This document shows, piece after piece, positions 43,543-52,700 of a DNA stretch of 57,215 bases. Source of the DNA: an uncultured Oxalobacteraceae bacterium (GTDB lineage Bacteria > Pseudomonadota > Gammaproteobacteria > Burkholderiales > Burkholderiaceae). The DNA lies in NCBI GenBank assembly GCA_946480015.1, contig CAMLIL010000029.1:1-57215 (forward strand). Reading direction: 5' to 3'. The number at the start of each line of letters is the position of its first letter. Position 1 is the stretch's first letter. The translations under genes were made by a program, and so were the position numbers. The notes under the pieces are model-generated. The model was not told the DNA's origin. It made no database searches and was given only the letters and a program-made list of their open reading frames with translations.

Positions 43543-45069
43543 ATGGCAGGAAAGAACATCCGCAAGATCGTGATCGTGGGCGGCGGCACCGCCGGCTGGA
43601 TGAGCGCGGCGCCGCTCGCGCAGCTGCTGGGCAAGACGTGCGAGATCGTCCTGGTCGAGTCGCCCGAGATCGGCACCATCGGCGTGGGCGAAGCGACCTT
43701 GCCGACCATCCGCGTTTACAACGGCGCGCTGGGCCTGGACGGCGTGGACTTCATCAAGAAGACCCAGGCCACCTTCAAGCTCGGCATCGAATTCAAGGAT
43801 TGGGGCCAGCTCGGCAACCGTTTCTTCCACGGCTTCGGCGACTTCGGCCCGGCCATCGACAACCGCTCGCCCCACATGTATTGGCTGCGCCTGTCGAAAC
43901 TGGCGCAGAACATGCCCTCGTTCGAGGACTGGTCGATGTCGACGGTGATGGCGCGCAACCTGCGCTTTACCCCGCCGTCGGGCGAGCAGGCGTCGGCGGC
44001 GAACGCCTATTCCTACGGTTTTCACTTCGACGCCGGCCTGTACGCCGCCTACCTGCGCGATTACGCCATGCAGCGCGGCGTGCAGCGCATCGAAGGCATG
44101 ATCACCGAAGTCGAGCAGCGCCCCGAAGACGGCTTCATCAGCGCCGTCAAGCTGCGCGACGGCCGCCGCATCGATGGCGACCTGTTCATCGACTGCTCGG
44201 GCTTTCGCGCCCTGCTCATCGAAGGCGCGCTCAAGGCCGGCTACGACGACTGGAGCGATCTGCTGCCGTGCAACAGCGCGCAGGCGGTACCGTGCGCCAA
44301 AGTCGACCAGCTCACACCCTACACGAAAGCCACTGCCAGGAGCGCCGGCTGGCAGTGGCGCATCCCGCTGCAGCACCGCACCGGCAACGGCCACGTGTAC
44401 AGCAACGCCTTCACCACCGACGACGAAGCGGCGCGCGTGCTGCTCGACGGCCTGGATGGACGTGCGCTGGACGACCCGCGCCAGCTGCGCTTTACCACCG
44501 GACGGCGGCGCAAGCAGTGGGACAAGAACTGCGTGGCCATCGGCCTGGCCGCCGGCTTTGTCGAGCCGCTCGAATCGACCAGCATCAGCCTGATCGAAAC
44601 GGCCATCAGCACCCTGATCCAGTACCTTCCCGACCTCGACTTCAAGCCCGAGCTGGCGCATGAATTCAACCGCATCCTGCTGGGCCGCTACGAATCGGTG
44701 CGCGACTTCATCATCATGCATTACAAGCTGACCAAGCGGACCGACTCGGAGTTCTGGCGCCATTGCGGCGCCATGGCAGTGCCCGACAGCGTGATGCACC
44801 AGGTCGAACTGTTCCGCCAGAGCGGGCGCGTGGCGATCTACGATCCGCAGGGCTTCGCCGAACCGTCGCACATCTCGATCCTGATGGGCCTGGGCGTGAT
44901 TCCCGAGGCCTACGACCCCTTCGTCGACATGATCGACGTCGAGCACCTGCACAAGCATTTCGTGCGCGTGCGCCAGGCCATCGCCCAGACCGCCCATGCG
45001 ATGCCCGACCATACCGATTACATCAACCAGCGCGTGCGCGCCGACCCGGTGCCCGGCATGGCGGTTTAG
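43543..45069 (+). CDS. Flavin-dependent tryptophan halogenase family protein
   Basis: 508 residues from the ATG at 43543 (GGAGG eight bases upstream; an ATG at 43531 is the alternative). The FAD motif is VGGGTAGWM (12-20). The catalytic Lys is in ATFKLGIEF at residue 79, the same number as K79 of PrnA. The family motif WxWxIP is present (GWQWRIPLQ), and AAGFVEPLESTSISLIETAI carries the second catalytic Glu region. It would use reduced FAD, oxygen and halide to halogenate an aromatic, probably indole, substrate. No flavin reductase or biosynthetic genes are adjacent, so the natural substrate is open. Confidence 0.9.
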   Translation: MAGKNIRKIVIVGGGTAGWMSAAPLAQLLGKTCEIVLVESPEIGTIGVGEATLPTIRVYNGALGLDGVDFIKKTQATFKLGIEFKDWGQLGNRFFHGFGDFGPAIDNRSPHMYWLRLSKLAQNMPSFEDWSMSTVMARNLRFTPPSGEQASAANAYSYGFHFDAGLYAAYLRDYAMQRGVQRIEGMITEVEQRPEDGFISAVKLRDGRRIDGDLFIDCSGFRALLIEGALKAGYDDWSDLLPCNSAQAVPCAKVDQLTPYTKATARSAGWQWRIPLQHRTGNGHVYSNAFTTDDEAARVLLDGLDGRALDDPRQLRFTTGRRRKQWDKNCVAIGLAAGFVEPLESTSISLIETAISTLIQYLPDLDFKPELAHEFNRILLGRYESVRDFIIMHYKLTKRTDSEFWRHCGAMAVPDSVMHQVELFRQSGRVAIYDPQGFAEPSHISILMGLGVIPEAYDPFVDMIDVEHLHKHFVRVRQAIAQTAHAMPDHTDYINQRVRADPVPGMAV

Positions 45070-45094
45070 CGCGGTAAAATACGCGGTTTAAGCT

Positions 45095-45120
45095 GTCGTC
45101 CTCGCGCACGCGCGGACGAC
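45095..45120. terminator. Strong GC hairpin between halogenase and rdgB
   Basis: GTCGTCC pairs with GGACGAC, and an inner CGCG/CGCG stem extends it after one mismatch. GCGGTTATTT follows on the plus strand. It may end the halogenase transcript, but the tail is not a clean T-run. Confidence 0.4.
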
Positions 45121-45149
45121 GCGGTTATTTACCACTCCGATCGCGCCCC

Positions 45150-45734
45150 ATGACCCAACGTCTCGTCCTCGCCTCCAACAACGCCGGCAAACTCAAGGAG
45201 TTCGGCGAAATTCTCGCGCCGCTCGGCTTCACCCTGCACCCGCAGGGGGAACTGAACGTGCCCGAAGCCGAGGAGCCGCACGCCACCTTCGTCGAAAACG
45301 CGCTGGAAAAAGCCCGCCACGCCTCGCGCCTGACCGGCCTGCCGGCGCTGGCCGACGATTCGGGCGTATGCGTCAATGCCCTGGGCGGCGCGCCCGGCGT
45401 GTACTCGGCGCGCTATGCGGGCGAGCCGAAATCGGACGCGCGCAACAACGCCAGGCTCATTGCCGACCTGGCCGGGCATGCCGACAAATCGGCCTATTAC
45501 TACTGCGTGCTGGTGTACGTGCGCCATGCCGACGACCCGCAGCCGGTCATCGCCGATGGACGCTGGAACGGCGAAATCATCGCCGACGCGCGCGGCAGCA
45601 ACGGCTTCGGCTACGATCCGCATTTTTACATCGCCGCGCTGGGTAAATGCACCGCCGAGCTGACGCCGGACGAGAAGAACGGCCTGTCGCACCGCGGCCA
45701 GGCCCTGCGTGCGCTGGTCGGCAAACTGCGATGA
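45150..45734 (+). CDS. rdgB: RdgB, XTP/dITP pyrophosphatase
   Basis: 194 residues. Motifs are LVLASNNAGKLKEFGEILAP at 5-24, ENALEKARHASRLTGLPALA, DDSGVCVNALGGAPGVYSAR and SNGFGYDPHF. It removes non-canonical purine triphosphates from the nucleotide pool. Its stop overlaps the hemW start (ATGA). Confidence 0.97.
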   Translation: MTQRLVLASNNAGKLKEFGEILAPLGFTLHPQGELNVPEAEEPHATFVENALEKARHASRLTGLPALADDSGVCVNALGGAPGVYSARYAGEPKSDARNNARLIADLAGHADKSAYYYCVLVYVRHADDPQPVIADGRWNGEIIADARGSNGFGYDPHFYIAALGKCTAELTPDEKNGLSHRGQALRALVGKLR

Positions 45735-46954
45735 TCCCGATCAAATCCGTGACGGCGCCGCGTTCGCCGGCCGCCTCGGCCCTGCAATACCTGCAGCCGG
45801 GCACGCTGAACCTGACGGCGCTGCCGCCGCTGTCGCTCTACATCCACTTCCCCTGGTGCGTGCGCAAGTGTCCCTACTGCGACTTCAATTCCCACGAGGC
45901 GCGCGGCGAACTGCCGGAAGACGAGTACCTGGCGGCGCTGCGGCTCGACCTCGAACAGTCCCTGCCACTGATCTGGGGACGCAAGATCTATACCGTCTTC
46001 ATCGGCGGCGGCACCCCCAGCCTGATGTCGGCCAAAGGGCTGGACCGGCTCCTGTCGGACCTGCGCACCCTGCTGCCGCTGGACATGGACGCCGAGATCA
46101 CCATGGAAGCCAATCCCGGCACCTTCGAGGCCGAGCGGTTCCGCTCCTACCGCGACAGCGGCATCAACCGGCTGTCGATCGGCATCCAGAGTTTCAATGG
46201 CGAGCACCTGCGGGCGCTGGGCCGGATTCACGATGGCGGCGAAGCGCGCCGGGCGGTGGAAATCGCCCAGGCCAATTTCGATAACTTCAATCTCGACCTG
46301 ATGTATGCGCTGCCGGGGCAAACGCTGGCGCAGGCGCGCGAGGATCTGGCCTGCGCGCTGTCGTTCGCGCCGCCGCACCTGTCGCTGTACCACCTGACGA
46401 TGGAGCCGAACACGCTGTTCGCCAAGCATCCCCCGGCGCTGCCGGACGACGACACCAGCGCCGACATGCAGGACATGATCGCCGAGGTCACGGCCGGCGC
46501 CGGGTTCGACCACTACGAAGTGTCGGCCTACGCGCAGCCGGGCCGGCGCGCGCGCCACAACCTGAACTACTGGGAGTTCGGCGACTACCTCGGCATCGGG
46601 GCCGGCGCGCACTCGAAGATCTCGTTCCCGCACCGGGTGCTGCGGCAGGCCCGCTTCAAGCAGCCCAAGGCCTTCATGGATGCGGCGCGGGCCGGCAATC
46701 CGGTGCAGGAAGAACGCGAGCTGGCGCGCGACGACATGGGCTTCGAGTTCATGCTCAACACGCTGCGCCTGACCGGCGGCTTCGATCCGAACCTGTTCGG
46801 CGAGCGCACCGGCCTGTCGATCAACGCGATCGACCAGGCGCTCAACGCGGCCGAGGCGAAAGGCCTGCTGTACCGCGATCACAAGCTGATCCGGCCCACC
46901 CAGCTGGGACAGCGCTTCCTGAACGACCTGCAGGAAATGTTCCTGGCCACCTGA
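45731..46954 (+). CDS. hemW: HemW, radical SAM heme chaperone
   Basis: 407 residues from the ATG at 45731. The radical SAM motif is CxxxCxxC at C43, C47, C50 (PWCVRKCPYCDF). The family pattern continues with YTVFIGGGTPSLMSAKGLDR, EANPGTF, RLSIGIQSFNGEHLRALGR and ISFPHR in the HemN-like C-terminal region (FGDYLGIGAGAHSKISF). HemW carries heme to acceptors; it is not the HemN oxidase. It is translationally coupled to rdgB. Confidence 0.95.
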   Translation: MIPIKSVTAPRSPAASALQYLQPGTLNLTALPPLSLYIHFPWCVRKCPYCDFNSHEARGELPEDEYLAALRLDLEQSLPLIWGRKIYTVFIGGGTPSLMSAKGLDRLLSDLRTLLPLDMDAEITMEANPGTFEAERFRSYRDSGINRLSIGIQSFNGEHLRALGRIHDGGEARRAVEIAQANFDNFNLDLMYALPGQTLAQAREDLACALSFAPPHLSLYHLTMEPNTLFAKHPPALPDDDTSADMQDMIAEVTAGAGFDHYEVSAYAQPGRRARHNLNYWEFGDYLGIGAGAHSKISFPHRVLRQARFKQPKAFMDAARAGNPVQEERELARDDMGFEFMLNTLRLTGGFDPNLFGERTGLSINAIDQALNAAEAKGLLYRDHKLIRPTQLGQRFLNDLQEMFLAT

Positions 46955-47044
46955 ATCACGGCCGCGCGGGCTGGAACTTTTTTCTCCACGCGCGACTCTC
47001 ATACGCACTGGCTGAATCAGCCGTCTGGGCGGGAGGACGTGATC

Positions 47045-49744
47045 ATGAGGACAACAGCGGGGTTCTGGTTGCCGGTGGGACTGCTAACCTGGGCATGCTC
47101 GGCGGCGGCTCAGACGCCCCCGGCCACGGGCAAGGTGGCGGTGGTCGAAATCACCGGCAGCCGCCTGAAGCGCACCGACACCGAGACCCCGTCCCCCGTC
47201 GATGTCATCAGCCGCGCCGACATCGAACGCTCGGGCCAGCAGACGCTTGCCGAGGTGGTGCGCTCCATCGCGGCCGACAACAACGGCTCGATTGGCCTGG
47301 GCAACGTGAGCGGATTCGCCATGGGATCGAGCGGCGTCGCCTTGCGCGGGTTGGCGGTGAATGCCACCCTGGTGCTGATCAATGGGCGCCGCATGGTGAG
47401 CTACGGCCTGGCCGACGACGTCCAGCGCACCTTCGTCAACCTGAACGTCATCCCGCTCGATATCGTCGACCGCATCGAAGTGCTCAAGGACGGCGCCTCG
47501 GCCATTTACGGTTCCGACGCCATCGCGGGGGTGGTCAACATCATCCTGCGCGAGCGCTTCCAGGGGACGTCCGCCAACCTCAGCTACGGCTTTGCCGAGG
47601 CTGGCGGCGGTGCCAATCCGCGCCTCAGCCTGACCCACGGCCTCGGCAACCTGGCCGACGATGGCTACAATGTTTTTTTCAACATCGAAGCGTCGCGCCG
47701 CGGCGTCACCGAGAGCAGGGACCGCAGGCGCTGGATCGGCAATGGCGACCTGCGGCCCTATGGCTACGCCTTTACCGCCGGCGGCCTCGGCCCCAACCTG
47801 GGCGGCTGGTTCGACAACGCCACCGGCGCCACCAACCCCAACCGCTACGGCGCCGTCAGCCCGCTGGGCGCGCCGCTGGCGTGGCAGCAGCTGCCGGGCT
47901 GCCAAAGCAGCATTGCCCTGCCCGCCGGCCTGGGCGGCTGCGTGTACGACCGGGTGCGGGAAACCGGCGTGATCCAGCCCGAGGAGAACAAGCTCAACCT
48001 CTATTTGCGCGGAACCATGCGGGTGTCGAAGGAGTTCGAGCCGTATGTCGAACTGGGCCGCTTCCGCTCCGACACCAGGTCGGTCTGGGTGTTCGGCCCC
48101 ACCAGCGCCAACGAAATGTGGGTCAATCCGCAGACCAATTCGCCCGTCAGCAACGCCAACCTGGTGCTGCCGGCCGCCCACCCGGACAACCCGCTGGGCA
48201 GGGACGCGCTGCTCAGCTACCTGGTGGCCGATGCCGGCCCGCGCTCGTTCGAGCACGACAGCGTTGCCTACCGCACCTTGCTGGGCGCCAAGGGCACGCT
48301 GGGCGCGTGGAGCTACGATGGCGGCCTGCTGTATGGGCATAACACCACGCAGCGCATCCTCAACGGCTTCATCCGCAACAGCGTGCTGCAGGCTGGCCTC
48401 AACGGCACCGGGCCGTTCGGCTATTACCGGCTGGGTGCCAATGCCGGCCTCAATTCCGCCGCCTTCTACCAGGCCTTGTCGCCCGAGCTTGCCACCGACA
48501 ATACCTCCTCGCTCACGCTGCTCGACTTCAAGGCCACGCGCGAGCTGATGGCCCTGGCCGGCGGCCCGCTGGGTCTGTCGGTGGGCGCGGAATACCGGCG
48601 CGAAACCATCAATGCGCCCGCCGTGCCCTTTACCGAGATCGGCGACATCATCGGCTGGCCGTACTATGTCTACGGGGGCAAGCAGAAAGTGTTCTCGATG
48701 TTCGCCGAGGCCAGTGCGCCCCTGACCAGGCAATTCCAGTTCGATGCCGCCGTGCGCGCCGACAAGGTGCGCGATGTCGGCTCCTCGGTCACGCCCAAGT
48801 TCGGCTTCAAATGGACGCCATGGAGCACGCTGGCGCTCCGTGGCACCTTTGCCACCGGCTTTCGCGCCCCCAATCCCGTCGAGCTGGGCAGCACCAACAC
48901 CTTCGCGGCCGCGCTGGATCTCACCGGGAATGGCTTTCTCAGCGTGCTCAGAAATCTCGGCAACCCGAATCTGAGTCCGGAAAAGTCCAAGACGCTGACG
49001 CTGGGGGTGATCTACGAACCGCGCCGCGGCAGCAGCCTGGGCGCCAGCGCCTGGTGGCTGGAACGGCGCAACGAGATCAATGGCGTCGATCCGTTCGCCA
49101 TCCTGGCCGGCGGCTCGGGCTGGCCGAACGCCAAGCTGATCTTCGACGCGCAGGGCAATGTGCAGGAAGTGAGCACGCCGTTCGAGAACAATTCCAAGTC
49201 GCGCCTGAACGGCATCGATTTCGATGTCAGCCACCGCATCTCGATGGGGGCTTACGGCACGCTGGGCGCCAAGCTGCGCACCACCTATCTGCATTCCTTC
49301 AAGAAGGCCTTTGTCGGCGGCACCACGGTCCAATATGCCGGCACCCACGGCCCCATGGTGGTGAGCGGCAATACCGGCACGCCGCACTACAAGACCAACC
49401 TCGCGCTCAGCTGGGAGCGCGATCCCTTCAACGTATCGGCCAATGTCAATTACGTAGGCAGCTACAGCAACAAGGACAATGAGGCCGCCGACTGCTTCAA
49501 CCATTTCGACAACGGCGATCCGGCGCCGGGCGGCTGCCGCGTGGCCTCGTTCACCAGCGTGGACTTCAATGGCAGCTACCGGTTCAGGGACAAGACGTCC
49601 GTCTATTTTTCGGTGGGCAACCTGTTCGACCGCATCGCCCCGCTGGACCCCAGTTCCTATATCAACCAGAATTTCAATCCGTCCTTCCATCTGGCGGGCG
49701 CGATCGGGCGGACTTACACTATCGGGCTGAGGCATGAATTCTGA
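47045..49744 (+). CDS. TonB-dependent outer-membrane receptor
   Basis: 899 residues from the ATG at 47045, with GGGAGG eight bases upstream. An in-frame GTG at 47039 is too close to that site. There is a signal peptide (1-23). The plug domain starts VVEITGSRLKRTDTETPSPV, then LRGLAVNATLVLINGRRMVS and DRIEVLKDGASAIYGSDAIA. The beta-barrel fills the rest and ends in Phe (TIGLRHEF), the outer-membrane insertion signal. The ITGSR N-terminus and long plug fit the receptor group linked to oligosaccharide or peptide uptake. It is directly followed by a propeller hybrid kinase. Confidence 0.94.
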   Translation: MRTTAGFWLPVGLLTWACSAAAQTPPATGKVAVVEITGSRLKRTDTETPSPVDVISRADIERSGQQTLAEVVRSIAADNNGSIGLGNVSGFAMGSSGVALRGLAVNATLVLINGRRMVSYGLADDVQRTFVNLNVIPLDIVDRIEVLKDGASAIYGSDAIAGVVNIILRERFQGTSANLSYGFAEAGGGANPRLSLTHGLGNLADDGYNVFFNIEASRRGVTESRDRRRWIGNGDLRPYGYAFTAGGLGPNLGGWFDNATGATNPNRYGAVSPLGAPLAWQQLPGCQSSIALPAGLGGCVYDRVRETGVIQPEENKLNLYLRGTMRVSKEFEPYVELGRFRSDTRSVWVFGPTSANEMWVNPQTNSPVSNANLVLPAAHPDNPLGRDALLSYLVADAGPRSFEHDSVAYRTLLGAKGTLGAWSYDGGLLYGHNTTQRILNGFIRNSVLQAGLNGTGPFGYYRLGANAGLNSAAFYQALSPELATDNTSSLTLLDFKATRELMALAGGPLGLSVGAEYRRETINAPAVPFTEIGDIIGWPYYVYGGKQKVFSMFAEASAPLTRQFQFDAAVRADKVRDVGSSVTPKFGFKWTPWSTLALRGTFATGFRAPNPVELGSTNTFAAALDLTGNGFLSVLRNLGNPNLSPEKSKTLTLGVIYEPRRGSSLGASAWWLERRNEINGVDPFAILAGGSGWPNAKLIFDAQGNVQEVSTPFENNSKSRLNGIDFDVSHRISMGAYGTLGAKLRTTYLHSFKKAFVGGTTVQYAGTHGPMVVSGNTGTPHYKTNLALSWERDPFNVSANVNYVGSYSNKDNEAADCFNHFDNGDPAPGGCRVASFTSVDFNGSYRFRDKTSVYFSVGNLFDRIAPLDPSSYINQNFNPSFHLAGAIGRTYTIGLRHEF

Positions 49745-49759
49745 GCAGGTGCGCGCCGT

Positions 49760-52700
49760 ATGAGAGCAGCCGCTACATGCTGGGCCGTGTGGAAAGGCGT
49801 GCTCCTGGCCATGTGCGCCAGCTGCATGCTGGCGCTTGGGCCGGCGCGCGCCGCCACCGGCGTGCCGGCCCGCTATACGGAAGCGTTCCAGCGCTTCGGC
49901 GTCAGCGACGGCATGCCCAACAATATGGCCTTCGACGTCGTCGAGGACAAGTATCACTTCATCTGGATCACCACGCGCAACGGCATCGCCAAATTCGATG
50001 GGTCGGACTTCACCGTCTACCGCCCGGTGCCGCCCGGCGCCACCAAACAGGTGGCGCAGTTTTACCAGACCGTCACCAAAGCGCGCGACGGCAACCTGTG
50101 GTTCTGCTCATGGGGCAACGGGCTGCTCAAGCTCGATCTCGACACCGAGCGGTTCACCTTCTACCGCCACGACGAGCGGCACCCGGACACCACCATCGCC
50201 GGCAATAACGTGTGGTTCGTCTACGAGGACAGGGATGGCATGATGTGGGTCTCGAGCGCGAGCGGATTGTCGCGGCTCGATCCGCGCACCGGCATCGCGC
50301 AGGTGTACCGCCACGACGCGCGGCGGCCCGACAGTCTGGCGGCCCTGACCCCGACCCAGGTGGTGCAGAACAAGCAGGGCAAGCTGTGGGTCGGCACCTA
50401 TGGCGGCGGGCTCGACCTGCTCGATCCCGCCACCGGCAAGTTCACCCATTTTCGGCACGACCCGCACAATCCCAACTCGCTGGTGCACGACTCGGTCGAA
50501 GGGCTGCACCAGGATCCCGATGGCACGCTGTGGATCGCCACCGACGGCGGCCTGAATCATTTCGATCCGGCCAGCGGCGTGTTCAAGGCCTATGTGCATG
50601 ACACCAACGATCCGGCCAGCCTGTCGACCGACTCCGTCATGCAGGTCATGCGCGACAGCCAGGGGCGCTTGTGGACCTCGAACTGGGGCGGCGGCATCAA
50701 CCGGATGGAGGGGGCGAGCGGCAAATTCACCCGCTATCGCTTCGATGTCGCCGATCCCATGAGTCCCGGCTCCAACCTGACCGAATACTTCAACGAAGCG
50801 CACGACCGCTCCTTGTGGTTTGCCACCTTGAACGGGCTGACCCGCTACGACGAGGAGGCCGGGCGCTTCCGCTCCATGCTGCAGCAGAACAACCTGTCGT
50901 CGCAGGGCCGCATGATGGTATCGGGCATGGTGCACGACAAGCAGGGCCGGCTGTGGGCCGTCAGCGAAGACTCCGGCGCGCTGCGGCATGACCCGGCCAC
51001 GCGCAGCTACCGCCACTACCTGCCGCAACCGGGCAATCCGCGCAGCCTGGCGGAAATGGCCATCACTGGGGTGGCGGCGGACCCGGAGGGCCATATCTGG
51101 TTGGCCACGCGGGCCGGACTGAACCGCTACGATGAGAAGACCGACAGCTTCGACAGATTCAGGCTCAGCGATTACGCGCCCAAGGGCGCGACCTCGGACA
51201 CCACCATTACCGATCTGGCGGTGGATCGCCACGGCGTACTGTGGATGAGCGTGTACGGGGTTGGCTTGCAAAGCTTCGATCCCAAGCGCAAGCGCCTGAC
51301 GCTGTACACGCATGAAGTCGGCAACCCGCGCAGCCTGGGCAGTAATTTGACGAACGCGGTGCTGGCCGCCTCGGATGGCACGATCTGGGTCGCGGCCGAT
51401 GCGGGCTTGAGCCGGCTGGACCCGGTCAGCGGGCGCATCACCAACTTCGTGGCAGGCCGCGATGGCTTGACCAGCGTGATCGCCAATGACGTGTCGGAAA
51501 TGCCGGATGGGACGATCCTGGTCGCGACCGATGTCGGCGTCAACCGTTACCACCCGCGCCGCGGCCAGTTCACCGCGTTCACCCTGCGCGAGGGCATGCC
51601 CAGCAATTATGCGATGGTGGTCGAAGCCGATGCGCTGGGCAATATCTGGGCCGGCACCGACAAGGGGCTGGTGCGCATCCAGCCCGGCTCCGGCGCCATC
51701 CGCCTCTACGATGCCCACGACGGCCTGCCCAGCAACCAGTTCTGGAACCACTCCGCCTATCGCGCGCCGGACGGCACCATGTATTTCGGCACCAACAACG
51801 GCATGGCGGCCTTCCGGCCGGAAGCCTTGAAGGACAACCCGACGCCCCCGGAGGTGTATCTGACCGAGTTCTCGGTGTCGAACCAAAAGGTCGTGGCCGG
51901 GCCGCATTCCCCGCTCCAGACCAGCATCCACCTGGCCCGGGCCGTCAGCCTGAATTACCGCCAGTCCAGCCTGGGCTTCCGCTTTGCCGCCCTAAACTAC
52001 CGGTGGCCCTTGAAAAACCAGTATGCCTTCCGGCTCGAAGGCTTCGACGAGCGCTGGACCCATGTGGACAGCGAGCACCGCCAGGCCACCTACACCAACC
52101 TGCCGCCCGGGCATTATGTGTTCCGGGTCAAGGCGTCCAACAATGACGGGGTCTGGAACGAGCAGGGCGCCGCGCTTGCCATCACCATCGCCCCGCCATG
52201 GTGGCAGACCCCTGGCTTCCGGGTGCTGATGGGGGGGCTGGCGTTGACGCTGGCCTACGTCGTCTATCGGGCCCGGGTGCGCCAGTTGAACGAGCGCGCC
52301 AGGAAGTTGCAGCACATCGTGGACGAACGCACGCGCGACCTGCAGGTCGCCAAGGAAAAAGCCGAAGTGGCCAACCAGGTCAAGAGCACCTTCCTGGCCA
52401 ACATGAGCCACGAGCTGCGTACGCCCCTGAACGCCATCCTTGGCTACGCGCAAATCCTGCTGCGCGACAGCCAGCAGCTGAACCAGCGCCAGGCGGGCGG
52501 CCTGACCACGATCCACAAGAGCGGCCAGCACCTGCTCAACCTGATCAACGACATCCTCGACCTGGCGCGGGTCGAGGCCGAAAAACTGGCCTTGTACCCG
52601 ACCGACGTCATGCTGGCGCCGTTCCTGGCCTCGGCGGGCGAGATCATCCGCATCAAGGCCGAGGAGAAAAGCCTGTTGTTCACCTACTGGGCCGCGCCCG

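Noticed and set aside
43543..49744. Functional link of the halogenase with the TonB receptor, as in some halogenase/receptor clusters
   Set aside because: rdgB and hemW lie between them with a hairpin upstream, and no shared operon signal is visible.
47084..49957. A very long antisense open frame across the TonB receptor
   Set aside because: Same cause: GC-rich codon bias opens the opposite frame. The sense product has signal peptide, plug and terminal Phe.
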